The notes: generated from the sequence alone by a model not told the origin. Numbered from the stretch's first letter, positions 9,183 to 18,181 are shown. The stretch: 61,819 bases of DNA from JAOTZA01 sp965224065 (GCA_965224065.1 CBDCYF010000001.1:1-61819); one strand, 5' to 3'. Program-made: numbers and translations.

Positions 9183-11330
9183 ATGAAACGCAATCTGACT
9201 ATGTTCACAATCGCCGCGGCGCTGGCCGCCCCGGCTCTCGCCTTCGACCCGCCCGTCGCGGTCGACATCAACCCCGACCCGGACATCGTCGAGGTGAACC
9301 TGACGGCCGCCGAGACGACCTGGCAGTTCATGGCCGGGATCGACACCACGGTCTACGCATACAACGGCTCCATTCCGGGACCGACGATCGAGGCGGAGGT
9401 CGGCAATACCGTCATCGTCAACTTCACCAACAACCTGCCCGAGCCGACGACGATTCACTGGCACGGCGTCGACACGCCGGCCTCGATGGACGGCAGCCAT
9501 ATCGCCCAGGCGTGGGTCCAGCCGGGCGGCACGTTCCGCTACGAGTTCCCGGTGCTCAACGCATCGATCTTCTGGTACCACCCGCACGTTCGCACCTTCG
9601 ACCAGGTGGAGAAGGGGCTCTACGGCGGCCTGCTGGTGCGTGACCCGGCCAAGGACGTCGAGCTCGGCTTCGACGTCCTAGAGGAGCACATCGTCTTCTT
9701 CGACGACATTCTTCTCGACGCCAGCAACCAGATCGTTCCGGCCTTCGCCTTCGAGAACGGCGTCGATCCGCTGCGCCACGCGGAGTACATCGTCAACGGC
9801 CGCGAGGGCAACCATCTGCTTCTCAACGGCAAGGTCACGAGCGAGGTCTTCATCGACCTCGACAACGGCCAGCCGCAACGGTGGCGCTTCATCAACGCGG
9901 CCAACACCGCGTTCGCGCGCCTCGACCCGATCGAGTTCGGACCGCCGGACCCGAACGGCAACCTCGAGTGGTTCCGCGTCGGGACCGACGGAGGACTGAC
10001 CGAGGAAGCCCTCGGTGTCCGTTTCGTCAAGGAGAACTGGCCTCCGGGCTCGCCGCCTCCGCCGACCGATCCCAACTTCCCCGAGCCGCTCCATCCGACG
10101 GCCTCTCTGCTGCTCTACATCCTCCAGGGGATCTTCCTGACGCCGGGCGAACGGATGGATATCGTCTTCACCCCGATCGGCAGCGACGGAGACATCTTCA
10201 CGCTTTGGCAGCGCGACTGGCTGCGCGGCCGCCACTCCGCCATCTGGGATCCGAACAACCCCGGTCAGATCCTCCTGCCGGACGATCCGTTCGACGGCTA
10301 CTACCCGAGCGTCCCGTTCGCCACCATCACCTTGAACGGCCCGGATCCGGGCACGGGTCCTTTCATTCCGCCGGCCGATCTCAACGTGAACAACACACCG
10401 CCGGGCGTGATCGCCGGAAAGTACCTGCCGGTGACCTTCGGCCACAGCACGCCCGATCCCGAGGGCAACATCACGCTCTTCGCCCAGGCCGACTTCTCAT
10501 CCGGAAGCATGGTTCCGCTGCCGGCCGCCAAGATCGACAGCTTCAACGCTCACGACGTCAACGTCGGCGAGACCTGGGGCTGGGAGGTCACCAACCTGAC
10601 CCACGGCGATCATCCCTTCCACACCCACGGCTTCACCTTCGTGCCGCAGCAGTTCGAGTGGATCGACACTGTCAATCCGGCGAACGACATCACCGTGAAC
10701 TGGCCCTACCGCTGGCGCAAGGACACCATCCGTGTCCCGGCCCGCGGTGGCGCCAAGGGAACGACCAAGGCCATCCTTCGTGCCAAGGTGCACTTCCACG
10801 ACAACGGCCGCGAGGACGATGTCGCGGCGAACGGCACGCTGCCGACGTTCGACGAGAACGGCGCCTGGACATCGGGCGGCTGGCTGTTCCACTGCCACGT
10901 TCTCGAGCACTCCGCGAAGGGAATGCTCTCGTTCTTCGAGGTGCACGATCCCGACGATCCGTTCACGCTGCTGGGTAAGCACTTCCCCGGAACGGGAGGC
11001 ATCTACCCGTCGCTCACCGTCGACGGCGATCCCACAATCCCTGGCTCGACGCTGACCTACCGCGTCGTCGACGCGCTACCGAACACGACGGTACAGCTGG
11101 TCCTCGGCATCGAGGCGGCCCGCATGCCGCACTTCGGTGGAGAGCTCGTCCCAGCCAGGCAGAAGTGGTTCCTGACCACGACAGACGGCAACGGCGACGC
11201 CACGTTCGACGTCACGGTGTGGAACAACCTGGCGAGTGGCAAGACGCTCTACGGCCAGGTGATGGTCATCGATCCGGGCGCCGCCCAGGGTCGAGCGTTC
11301 ACCAACGCCGTCAGTTTCGTCAAACCCTGA
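9183..11330 (+). CDS. multicopper oxidase (laccase/copper-resistance type)
   Basis: Exported copper oxidase of 715 residues with a short signal peptide ending near AALAAPALA. All four copper motifs are present: HWHG (about 90-93), WYHPH (about 131-135), HPFHTHGF (about 477-484) and HCHVLEHSAKGM (about 569-580), giving the three trinuclear histidine pairs plus type 1 ligands including the axial Met. The central part (about 210-420) is longer than in simple laccases. ATG 9183 follows AAGGAGGATCA; the frame is open upstream but without a leader. The C terminus carries an additional beta-rich domain (TYRVVDALPNTTVQLVLG...). Substrate unknown; Cu(I) or phenolic oxidation are the usual options. Confidence 0.9.
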   Translation: MKRNLTMFTIAAALAAPALAFDPPVAVDINPDPDIVEVNLTAAETTWQFMAGIDTTVYAYNGSIPGPTIEAEVGNTVIVNFTNNLPEPTTIHWHGVDTPASMDGSHIAQAWVQPGGTFRYEFPVLNASIFWYHPHVRTFDQVEKGLYGGLLVRDPAKDVELGFDVLEEHIVFFDDILLDASNQIVPAFAFENGVDPLRHAEYIVNGREGNHLLLNGKVTSEVFIDLDNGQPQRWRFINAANTAFARLDPIEFGPPDPNGNLEWFRVGTDGGLTEEALGVRFVKENWPPGSPPPPTDPNFPEPLHPTASLLLYILQGIFLTPGERMDIVFTPIGSDGDIFTLWQRDWLRGRHSAIWDPNNPGQILLPDDPFDGYYPSVPFATITLNGPDPGTGPFIPPADLNVNNTPPGVIAGKYLPVTFGHSTPDPEGNITLFAQADFSSGSMVPLPAAKIDSFNAHDVNVGETWGWEVTNLTHGDHPFHTHGFTFVPQQFEWIDTVNPANDITVNWPYRWRKDTIRVPARGGAKGTTKAILRAKVHFHDNGREDDVAANGTLPTFDENGAWTSGGWLFHCHVLEHSAKGMLSFFEVHDPDDPFTLLGKHFPGTGGIYPSLTVDGDPTIPGSTLTYRVVDALPNTTVQLVLGIEAARMPHFGGELVPARQKWFLTTTDGNGDATFDVTVWNNLASGKTLYGQVMVIDPGAAQGRAFTNAVSFVKP

Positions 11331-11383
11331 CGCTTCAGGCGGGATCCGGTCGAGAGGCCGGCCTCCGAAGTTTCGCTTCTTTC

Positions 11384-11416
11384 GGCCCGGGGCTCACGCC
11401 CCGGGCCCATTTCTTT
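11384..11416 (+). terminator. intrinsic terminator after the multicopper oxidase
   Basis: Ten-base-pair perfect stem GGCCCGGGGC/GCCCCGGGCC with a TCAC loop, followed by CATTTCTTT. This is a convincing Rho-independent terminator about 50 bases past the stop codon. Confidence 0.8.
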
Positions 11417-11494
11417 CCCGGGATGTCCCGCGAGTGACGTCGATCGCAGCCGCTCGCCAGGCGGCTCGATACGCTGTGGCGGGAGGCCGACCCG

Positions 11495-12520
11495 GTGCGA
11501 TTCCCGATCCCGATCCTCATCGTCGCCATCACGGTGGCGATCTGCGCCGCGCCTCCGGCAACGGCGGAAAAGGGGAGAGCGTACGAAGAGGGGCGCCGCC
11601 TGCGGCTGTCGATCTCGATCGGCGACCGCACTCCCATCTCGGGCTCGGTGGTCGAGACCTCGCGACCGATCAACGAGCTGCGTGAGAACCCCGACCCGCC
11701 CGAGTCGTTCACCTTCGAGGAGCTCGGCCTCACGGAGAGCGACACCACCTACGGTCTGTCGCTCGAGTACCAGTGGAAGTGGGTGACGCTCTTCGTCGAC
11801 GCGACCTACCTCGAGGCCTCGGTCACCGCCGAGGCGCCCCGTGACCTCTTCATCGGCGTCGAGAAGGTCTCGTTCGGCGGGCAGGAGTACGAGTACCAGG
11901 TGATCCCCCGCGGGCTGGCCTACACCGGCGACATGGACCTTCTCGCCTTGAACATTCGTGGCGCCTTCACCCCGGTGACCGTCAACCCCGGTGGAACCAC
12001 CGAGTTCGTCCCCTGGGTCCTGCTGGGCCTGTTCAATCTCGGCGGCAGGATCGATCTCGACGCCGGACCGGCGACCGGTATCGAGCAGTACGAGAACCCC
12101 CCGCGGACCTACGTCCGTGGAGGCAAGAGCGAAGGTGAGGCCGCGGCCTTCGCGCCCGAGATCGGGCTCGGCGGCGAGATCAAGTTCCGCCTCAGCGAAC
12201 GAGCGCGACTGGGTTTCATCGGCAACTACTCGATCTTCAAGTTCAAGGGATCGACCGGCGACCTCGGCGTCAGCTCGCGCCGCGAGAAGGACGTCGACGC
12301 CGACTACGCCGCCATAGACGCCAAGGTGTTCTACGAGATGCCCCTCGGCAGCGGCACCAACCTGGTGATCGGCCTCGCCTACCGTCAGGTGGAGATCGAC
12401 GCCTCGAGCAAGGCCACGCCGAAGTCCGAGGAGGAGATCCTCGAACTGCGCGAGAAGTTCGACAAGGACATCACTCTCGAGGTCGAGACGGTGCTGTTCA
12501 GCGTCGGGGTCCGCTGGTAG
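11495..12520 (+). CDS. putative outer-membrane beta-barrel protein
   Basis: A 341-residue protein with a clear signal peptide (IPILIVAITVAICAAPPATA) and alternating amphipathic strands rich in aromatic residues and Gly, ending in a Val-Arg-Trp terminus, as in barrel proteins. GTG start follows GGGAGG. No named family was recognised. It could be an outer-membrane porin-like or lipid-handling barrel; nothing in the neighbourhood indicates a substrate. The region between the previous terminator and this start has no other gene. Confidence 0.65.
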   Translation: MRFPIPILIVAITVAICAAPPATAEKGRAYEEGRRLRLSISIGDRTPISGSVVETSRPINELRENPDPPESFTFEELGLTESDTTYGLSLEYQWKWVTLFVDATYLEASVTAEAPRDLFIGVEKVSFGGQEYEYQVIPRGLAYTGDMDLLALNIRGAFTPVTVNPGGTTEFVPWVLLGLFNLGGRIDLDAGPATGIEQYENPPRTYVRGGKSEGEAAAFAPEIGLGGEIKFRLSERARLGFIGNYSIFKFKGSTGDLGVSSRREKDVDADYAAIDAKVFYEMPLGSGTNLVIGLAYRQVEIDASSKATPKSEEEILELREKFDKDITLEVETVLFSVGVRW

Positions 12521-12559
12521 GCGGACCACTCGCTCGCCGGAGCACTCGGGTCGCCGGGC

Positions 12560-13402
12560 TCAGGCGCTCGCGCCCAGCAGGTGCCGGCGCAGGAAGGCCA
12601 GCACCTGGCGGATCGTCTCGCGGGACGCTTCGCTGTCGTCGTACAGATCGAAGGCGTGCGGCGCCGAGGCGAGGTTGACCAAGGTCACCGGTAGATTGTG
12701 GGCCAGGGCACCGGACAGGAACCGGTCGAGCGTCTCGTTCAGACCGGGCATCACGTCCTGTCCCGCGCGCACGAGAAACAGCGGCAGATCCGCGGGCAGA
12801 TCGTCGACCGACCGGCCCGCCGACGGGTTGACGAACCCGAACCGCGCCGCGGTGTCCGCCACATGGGTGGCTCCCCCTTCGTCGAGCGTGTAGCCGTAGG
12901 AGAGAGCCGCACAGGCGAAGGATCCGTCCGCGTCCTCCATCAGCGCGGACAGGGCCGTCGGCACATTGCCGGAGCAGGCGAACAGACCGACCCTGGTCTC
13001 GTCCAGTCCCAGCGAGCCCGCCTGCTCTCGCAGATGGACGAGCAGACGACCCAGATCCACGACGGGATCCCTGTTGGTATAGGCGATCGCCGCCAGGCCC
13101 GATGCGGCCAGCGCCTGGCCGAGCGAGACGTAATACCCCATCTCCATGAACCTGCAGCCGACCACCCGCTCGAAGCCGGCATCGGGGAATCCGGAGACGA
13201 GCACGACGACCGGCCGGCGCTCTGCCGGCTCCGATTCGCTCGCCTTCCGAGATTCGGGTGGAAGATAGAGATCCATCGTCAACGCGCCGTCTTCATCGGC
13301 GAAGTACTCGACATCGCGGCGGACGAGGACCTCTTCCATGCCAGGAATCTCGTAGACCAACCTCGCACTCCTCATCTCGTCCCGCTGTGTCCTGTCGCTC
13401 AT
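12560..13402 (-). CDS. alpha/beta hydrolase (dienelactone-hydrolase-like)
   Basis: A 280-residue serine hydrolase without a signal peptide. A conserved opening (RRDVEYFADEDGALTMDLYLP) leads to the oxyanion region VVVLVSGFPD, a nucleophile segment FACSGNVP (Ser, with Ala in place of the first Gly of GxSxG), the acid in RAGQDVMPG and the His in SAPHAFD, so the triad is complete. The frame stays open 56 codons upstream, but ATG 13402 has a good AAGGAG site and is chosen. It is convergent with the barrel gene. Substrate unknown. Confidence 0.8.
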   Translation of the reverse strand: MSDRTQRDEMRSARLVYEIPGMEEVLVRRDVEYFADEDGALTMDLYLPPESRKASESEPAERRPVVVLVSGFPDAGFERVVGCRFMEMGYYVSLGQALAASGLAAIAYTNRDPVVDLGRLLVHLREQAGSLGLDETRVGLFACSGNVPTALSALMEDADGSFACAALSYGYTLDEGGATHVADTAARFGFVNPSAGRSVDDLPADLPLFLVRAGQDVMPGLNETLDRFLSGALAHNLPVTLVNLASAPHAFDLYDDSEASRETIRQVLAFLRRHLLGASA

Positions 13403-13504
13403 TCGGGCTCCTTGCGTACCGACTCCGTTGCTCTGTCTCCGCAGCGGTGCCCCGACCGGAAGATGGGCTTCCTGCCGGCGCGCCTGCCGCCACCGCATAC
13501 GGAA

Positions 13505-13529
13505 ACGCCAGCCATCGGAGGGCTGGCGT
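13505..13529. promoter_or_regulatory. perfect hairpin in the divergent intergenic region
   Basis: Nine-base-pair perfect inverted repeat ACGCCAGCC/GGCTGGCGT with a seven-base loop. It sits in the 313-base gap between the hydrolase (minus) and the CBS-domain gene (plus), in which I see no gene. It may be an operator or an RNA structure in either 5' leader. Confidence 0.4.
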
Positions 13530-13647
13530 CGCGACTCATCCGGTATCGTCCGCGCCTCGGCGGTGGACACCGTGACCTACAGTGTACGGATCGACGCTAC
13601 TCTCCGCAAACACGGGCCTCTGGAAAGCGAGGGGCCGAGACACCCCC

Positions 13648-13678
13648 TTGATCCCGACAGGAGACACCGGTCTAGAAT
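13648..13678 (+). promoter_or_regulatory. candidate promoter of the CBS-domain gene
   Basis: TTGATC and TAGAAT hexamers separated by 19 bases lie 38 bases upstream of the start codon. The -10 element is good; the spacer is longer than ideal. Confidence 0.35.
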
Positions 13679-13715
13679 CCCCAAGCGAACGCTGGCCGAC
13701 ATTCGAGGAGAGACC

Positions 13716-14171
13716 ATGAAGATCCAGGACGTGATGAGCAGCCCCGTGGCAACCTGCGCCCCCGACGACTCGGTCGCCGCCGCCCTCGAGAAGCTCTGGG
13801 AGCACGACTGCGGGGCGCTGCCGGTCGTCGACGACGGCCGCCTCGTCGGCGTTGTCACCGACCGCGACATGGCCATGGCCCTCGTTCTCGGCGCCCGCAC
13901 CCCCAGGCAGCTCCCGGTGAGAGACGTGGTTCACGGCCGGCTGCACACCTGCGCTCCGGACCAGGAGGTCGCCGCGGGGCTCACTCTCATGGCCGAGCAG
14001 AAGATCCGCAGGCTCCCGGTGGTCGAGGACGGGAGGCTCGTCGGGATGGTGTCGATGAACGATCTCTTCCTTGCCGCCCGCGCCCACCGGGGAGCCGCCA
14101 GCCACCCGACGTACGGCGACCTGGTCAAGGCCTACCGGCAGACCTGCGTCGCCGGCCACCCGGAGTCCTAG
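13716..14171 (+). CDS. two-CBS-domain protein
   Basis: A stand-alone Bateman module of 152 residues. The first CBS motif runs from MKIQDVMSSPV to VVTDRDMAMA (about 1-55), the second from VRDVVHGRLHTCAPD to VSMNDLFLAA (about 67-125). Such pairs bind adenosine nucleotides and act as energy or redox sensors; the partner here is unknown. ATG 13716 follows CGAGGAGAG; the frame is open further upstream but the protein starts naturally at the CBS fold. Confidence 0.88.
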   Translation: MKIQDVMSSPVATCAPDDSVAAALEKLWEHDCGALPVVDDGRLVGVVTDRDMAMALVLGARTPRQLPVRDVVHGRLHTCAPDQEVAAGLTLMAEQKIRRLPVVEDGRLVGMVSMNDLFLAARAHRGAASHPTYGDLVKAYRQTCVAGHPES

Positions 14172-14172
14172 C

Positions 14173-15813
14173 CTGCATTCTTCGCGAGCCGCGCTCCTGC
14201 TGACCCTCGCGGTGTCCCTCGGGGCGTCGTGCGCCGAGGCTCCCGAGGCTCCCTTGCCCGTCTGGGATTTCGTCGAGGGCGAGCCGTCCCGGTGGGTCAC
14301 GATCCACGACCCGAAAAGGACCTGGCCCGGCTACACCCTCGCCCTCTACCGCCAGCGCACGCCGATGCTGCTCGACATGAACGGCCGTATCGTGCACGCC
14401 TGGCCCGATGCGCGCGTCCGGACGCGCGTGCGACTCCTTCCGAACGGCAATCTGCTCGGTATCTCGCTCGCCAAGGGCGTCGTCGAGTACGACTGGGAGG
14501 GCAACGAGGTGTGGAGCTTCCAGCCCGACCGGGGCTTCGTCCACCACGACGTCATCCGCCTCGCCAACGGCAACACGATGATGCTGGTGCAGGGCAAGCG
14601 GGGCCCCGACGACGTCCTCGAAGTCGATCGGGCCGGTGCGACCGTCTGGCGCTGGCCGGTCAAGGAGGGCCTGCGGCAGTTCCGGCCCGGAGGCCGCGTC
14701 GGCGGCGATTGGGTGCATCTGAACTCCGTTCAGGAGCTGCCAGCCAACCGCTGGTTCGACGCCGGCGACGAGCGCTTCCGCCCGGACAACCTGCTGCTCA
14801 GCTCCCGTCACCTCGACCGCATCCTGATCGTCGACAGGGCCGGTGGGGAAGTGACCTGGAGCTGGGCCGAAGGGCTCGACCGGCAGCACGAAGCGTTGAT
14901 GGTCCCCGAGGGCTGGCCCGGCGCCGGCAACATCCAGGTCTTCAACAACCGCTACCGCAGCTACCGGGCCGATCGCCAGAGCGAGGTCCTCGAGATCGAC
15001 CCGGCCGGCGGCGAGGTCGTCTGGCGCTACACCGACGAGACCTTCCACTCACCGACCAGCGCCCTCTCCCAGCCGCTGCCCAACGGCAACGTGCTCGTCT
15101 CGTCGAGCCGCGGCGGCCGCGCCTTCGAGGTGACGCGAGACGGCGCCGTCGTCTGGCAGTGGACGCCCCCCTTCGAGCCCCGCCGTCCCCAACGCTATGC
15201 GCCAGACCACGCTCCGCAGCTCCGGAGTCTGCCGCGCCGCGCCCTGCGAGCGGTGACCCCGCCCGAAACCTACCGCTACGTCGACCGGGTCAAGTACCAG
15301 TTCGCCCGCGGCCGGGCTCTGCGCAAGATCCGCATCTCGGGCGAGCGCAAGACCGTCCTGGCGCAGAACACCCTCTGCGGCCGGGTGCTGGTGCCGGGCC
15401 TGCCGACCCTGCTTGCCGAGTACGGCATCGACCCCCGGAAGATGAACAGAGCTGGTCTTCGCGGCAGCGCCGTCCGCTTCACGCTCACCTGGAGAGCCGA
15501 CGGCGACTCACCCGAGGCCCCACCGCAAGAGCCCGAGACCCTCATCGAGGAGACCCTCACCGCCGCCCAGCCCTGGCGGGCCCGCCAGATCGCCTTCGAC
15601 GCCTGGGCCCAGCGCCAGGGCGAGATCTGCGTCGAAGCCTCGCTCGAGAACGCCCCCGAGACCCCCACCGAGCCCTTCGCCTTCTGGGTCCCCCCCGGAA
15701 TCGACTCCGGACACTCCGCCGACGCGCGATGGACGCACGATGGGGAAGGGCTGACCGAGCAGGAGCTCGAGGTGCGCCGACGGCATCTCGAGACGCTGGG
15801 GTACGTGGACTAG
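14173..15813 (+). CDS. arylsulfotransferase-family (ASST-like) lipoprotein
   Basis: A beta-propeller-like protein of about 546 residues with repeats such as LLPNGNLLG, RLANGNTMML and PLPNGNVLVSS and a conserved HH in FVHHDVI, matching the ASST family. The N terminus RAALLLTLAVSLGASC is a lipoprotein signal, so it is anchored in the periplasm. The start is uncertain: no ATG or GTG fits. CTG 14173 follows GGAG with good spacing and directly abuts the CBS stop; the alternative is TTG 14071, which overlaps the CBS gene by about 100 bases. The C-terminal residues LETLGYVD resemble tails seen in related secreted proteins. Confidence 0.75.
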   Translation: MHSSRAALLLTLAVSLGASCAEAPEAPLPVWDFVEGEPSRWVTIHDPKRTWPGYTLALYRQRTPMLLDMNGRIVHAWPDARVRTRVRLLPNGNLLGISLAKGVVEYDWEGNEVWSFQPDRGFVHHDVIRLANGNTMMLVQGKRGPDDVLEVDRAGATVWRWPVKEGLRQFRPGGRVGGDWVHLNSVQELPANRWFDAGDERFRPDNLLLSSRHLDRILIVDRAGGEVTWSWAEGLDRQHEALMVPEGWPGAGNIQVFNNRYRSYRADRQSEVLEIDPAGGEVVWRYTDETFHSPTSALSQPLPNGNVLVSSSRGGRAFEVTRDGAVVWQWTPPFEPRRPQRYAPDHAPQLRSLPRRALRAVTPPETYRYVDRVKYQFARGRALRKIRISGERKTVLAQNTLCGRVLVPGLPTLLAEYGIDPRKMNRAGLRGSAVRFTLTWRADGDSPEAPPQEPETLIEETLTAAQPWRARQIAFDAWAQRQGEICVEASLENAPETPTEPFAFWVPPGIDSGHSADARWTHDGEGLTEQELEVRRRHLETLGYVD

Positions 15814-15828
15814 GAAGGCACCTGGAGA

Positions 15829-15849
15829 CCCTCAAGTATCACTTGAAGG
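15829..15849. repeat. dispersed palindromic motif, copy 1
   Basis: The core TCAAGT-ATC-ACTTGA is a perfect inverted repeat. The 19-base string starting at 15831 (CTCAAGTATCACTTGAAGG) recurs exactly at 19310-19328 inside the island, and a diverged copy is at 49378-49398. It lies 16 bases after the ASST-like stop codon. Confidence 0.6.
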
Positions 15850-15900
15850 TCGCCACACGGCCCGGACGGTGGTCTTGCCGGCCTATTCGCCTGTGTTGCT

Positions 15901-15986
15901 TGGTGCCGGAGGTGGGATTCGAACCCACACGATGTTGCCATCGGGGGATTTTGAGTCCCCTGCGTCTTCCATTCCGCCACTCCGGC
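15901..15986 (-). tRNA. tRNA-Leu (anticodon CAA)
   Basis: An 86-nt gene with a perfect 7-bp acceptor (GCCGGAG/CTCCGGC), anticodon stem GGGGA/TCCCC around loop CTCAAAA (anticodon CAA, reads UUG), a class II variable arm, T loop GGTTCGAATCC and an encoded CCA end. Its 5' half (15945-15986) is the island attachment core, so the sequence upstream of the tRNA now comes from the island. I do not see a convincing promoter there. Confidence 0.95.
15945..15986. repeat. attachment site attL (inside tRNA-Leu)
   Basis: These 42 bases are identical to 31251-31292. They span the tRNA from its 5' end to the base of the anticodon stem, so strand exchange probably occurs in the anticodon arm. Confidence 0.9.
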
Positions 15987-16073
15987 TAAACCCTTGCTGT
16001 AGCAACATTTATGGCTATTCGATCAATGAATAGTTGCTGATCTCGTCTCCGAAGGGGATCGCTCGGTCTCTTA

Positions 16074-16115
16074 TTGACTTTCGCTGACTCTCTGCTATTG
16101 TTGTAACGGATTACA
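16074..16115 (+). promoter_or_regulatory. integrase promoter with inverted repeat
   Basis: TTGACT (16074-16079) and TATTGT (16096-16101) are 16 bases apart. Immediately after the -10 lies the inverted repeat TGTAA-CGGA-TTACA (16102-16115), a plausible repressor or Xis site covering the start of transcription. The upstream stretch 16015-16033 also has an inverted repeat CTATTC-N7-GAATAG flanked by AGCAAC/GTTGCT. Confidence 0.5.
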
Positions 16116-16128
16116 GCGGATCCGCAGC
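16111..16128. repeat. candidate integrase arm-type site, left
   Basis: TTACAGCGGATCCGCAGC matches TTACAGCGCATTCACAGC at 31196-31213 near the other end of the island in 15 of 18 positions. A weaker relative is at 19529-19546. Position near both attachment cores suggests arm-type integrase binding. Confidence 0.4.
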
Positions 16129-16175
16129 GAACGCCGACAGGGGATTCTCTGGGGATTTTGGAAACGGAGGTCGGC

Positions 16176-17216
16176 ATGGGCTCAATCGTAACGCGAAAGG
16201 GACCGCAGGGGACCAAGTATCAAGCGCACGTCAGGCGCAAGGGACATCCGGCCCGAGTCAAGACGTTCTCGAGCCGGACCAGGGCGCAGAAGTGGATTAC
16301 GCGCGTAGAGGCAGCGATCGAGGAGCGCCGCGACCTGCCGCACCGGGAGGCCCTCAAGCACTCCGTCTCCGAGATGGTGCCGCTCTACCTCGACGGCGAG
16401 GGCTTCGCCAAACTCTCGGGCACCGAGCAACGGAAGCGGGCCAACCACCTCCGGCGCTGGGTCGAGCTTCTGGGCGAGATCCCGGTCGCCGAACTCACCT
16501 CCGCCAACATCAAGGCGGCGCGGCGCCGACTCAAGGCCGAGGGAGGGAAGGGTAGACCGATCTCGTCAGCGACGGCGAACCGCTACATGGCGTCGTTGTC
16601 GAAGTTCTGCTCCTGGCTGATCGGCGAGGGACTCCTCAACGAGAATCCGGCTCGCTCTGCGAAGGTCGAACGAGGACCGGAGCGAAAGCGCGATAGGGTG
16701 CTCTCGCCTGACGAGCGCCAGCGACTCCTTGACGTGGCTCGAGACGTGGATCCGATCCTGCACGCGCTGATCGTCTTGGCGCTCACCACCGGAGGCCGAC
16801 AGGGCGAGATTCTCGGACTCACTTGGCGTGAGGTCGATCTCGACGGCCAGCGCGTTCGGTTCCTTCGCACCAAGAACGGCGAGCCCCGCTCTGTGCCGCT
16901 GCCCGAGCCGGCGCTGGTGGTCCTGCGAAAACTCGCCAAGGTCCGTCACATGGATCGATCGGTATTCGGCGGGATCAAGTTCCCGCTCCAATCTTGGCGG
17001 CGGGTGCTTCGGCGAGCCAAGATCGAGGATCTCCGTTACCACGACCTCCGCCACTCCTACGCAACAGCACTCGCCGAGGCTGGCGCCACCCTGTCTGAGC
17101 TCCGGCACGCTCTTGGTCACAAGACGTTGTCACAGGTGCTCCGCTACCAGCACCTGACCGAGAGGGCTACGGAAGACCGCATCCGCGAGCGGCTCGAAGG
17201 AGTGGAGCTGGCATGA
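16176..17216 (+). CDS. int: tyrosine-type site-specific integrase
   Basis: Catalyses integration and excision of the island at tRNA-Leu. The 346 residues comprise an N-terminal arm-binding domain (IVTRKGPQGTKYQAHVRRKG), a SAM-like core-binding domain (about 60-160) and the catalytic domain with Arg in TTGGRQGEILGL, Lys in RTKNGEPRSVPL, HDLRHSYAT, GHKTLSQVLRYQHL with the nucleophile Tyr. All catalytic residues are present. ATG 16176 follows ACGGAGG and is preferred to TTG 16158. The next gene overlaps by ATGA. Confidence 0.93.
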   Translation: MGSIVTRKGPQGTKYQAHVRRKGHPARVKTFSSRTRAQKWITRVEAAIEERRDLPHREALKHSVSEMVPLYLDGEGFAKLSGTEQRKRANHLRRWVELLGEIPVAELTSANIKAARRRLKAEGGKGRPISSATANRYMASLSKFCSWLIGEGLLNENPARSAKVERGPERKRDRVLSPDERQRLLDVARDVDPILHALIVLALTTGGRQGEILGLTWREVDLDGQRVRFLRTKNGEPRSVPLPEPALVVLRKLAKVRHMDRSVFGGIKFPLQSWRRVLRRAKIEDLRYHDLRHSYATALAEAGATLSELRHALGHKTLSQVLRYQHLTERATEDRIRERLEGVELA

Positions 17217-17668
17217 GCGACGACGTTCCACGCGACAAGAGGATTCTCGGCTATGCCCATGCTTGGGCAAGCTACCTGATCCACGATTCGGGCGATCCGG
17301 ACTTGGCCGAACGCGGGCTTGAGATTCGAGATTACCTCGATCGTGGATCAGGGAAACCCGTCGTCGTCGGGGCCGCGCTGCGCCGACGCCTGCAACGCGG
17401 CTTCACCGCCGAGCTTGCCTATCGCGGCGTCCTTCCTGACTTCGACGACCGCATGCAATTCACTCGCGGCAACCGAACGGAGTCGGACGCACTCGCGGCG
17501 GAGATCTTCAAAGTATCGGAGCGTGAGATTCGACGCTCACGCCCCAATCCCGGAGAAGGCTGGAGACTGTCGTCGGCCGATGGAGGCGACCAGGGCGAGC
17601 TCAACAATGACGAACTTCTAGAGCTATGGAGCGCCCTCTTGCCTTTGGACACGAACCCCAATAGTTAG
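17213..17668 (+). CDS. island hypothetical protein
   Basis: A 151-residue soluble protein coupled to the integrase by an ATGA overlap. I recognise no family. It is acidic at the C terminus (GDQGELNNDELLELW) with an Arg-rich middle (ALRRRLQRGF). Conserved coupling to int suggests a role in integration or regulation, but this is only context. Confidence 0.6.
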   Translation: MSDDVPRDKRILGYAHAWASYLIHDSGDPDLAERGLEIRDYLDRGSGKPVVVGAALRRRLQRGFTAELAYRGVLPDFDDRMQFTRGNRTESDALAAEIFKVSEREIRRSRPNPGEGWRLSSADGGDQGELNNDELLELWSALLPLDTNPNS

Positions 17669-17711
17669 CGGACAGCAGGGCCTTGCAAATGCGGCTGTAA
17701 TTGGCCGCATC

Positions 17712-17957
17712 GTGACAAAAGCACCGCAGCTCATCACTGTCGCACAGGCCCGGGACCGGCTTGGGCTCACCGAGTCAGGCATCAGGCACCGGATCTTCCA
17801 CGACGTCGACGACTTCGCGACCCGCTGCGTCGTGAGATTCGGCCGCTCGGTCCGCATTCGCGAGGACCGCCTCGCCGAGTTCATCGACGAGCACACGGGC
17901 GCGGAGCCCTACAACTACAGCTGGAAGCACAAGCTCGGGCGGCGGGCTAAGACATGA
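17712..17957 (+). CDS. small HTH DNA-binding protein (excisionase-like)
   Basis: An 81-residue protein whose N-terminal part ITVAQARDRLGLTESGIRHRI resembles the winged-helix excisionase/MerR-like fold, followed by a segment reading VVRFGRSVRIREDRLAEFI, typical of the wing and recognition strand in AlpA/Xis-like proteins. It starts with GTG; no strong ribosome-binding site is visible. Position right after the integrase fits an excision factor. Confidence 0.6.
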   Translation: MTKAPQLITVAQARDRLGLTESGIRHRIFHDVDDFATRCVVRFGRSVRIREDRLAEFIDEHTGAEPYNYSWKHKLGRRAKT

Positions 17958-18181
17958 GCAAGGTTCGGAAGGTCGCTTGCCCTGCCAGCCCGCTTGGCTC
18001 GATGCACCACTGCACCTACGACATCGCATCCGGCATCTGGAAGTGCTACCGGTGCGGGATCGGTGGCACGACACAGGGCTTCGCGCACCTGAACGAGCTG
18101 GAGGCCGAACGGCATCGCCTCGCGTCCGAGCTCGACATTCGCACCTTTGAGCTTGAGCTGGCGACGCGGGGTGCCGCATGA
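17954..18181 (+). CDS. small zinc-ribbon protein
   Basis: A 75-residue protein that overlaps both neighbours by four bases (ATGA). Cys/His pattern ACP...HHCTYD...WKCYRCG suggests a single zinc ribbon, as in phage primase-associated proteins, followed by a coiled helix (LNELEAERHRLASELDIRTFELELA). It may cooperate with the downstream ATPase in replication. No family assigned. Confidence 0.6.
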   Translation: MSKVRKVACPASPLGSMHHCTYDIASGIWKCYRCGIGGTTQGFAHLNELEAERHRLASELDIRTFELELATRGAA

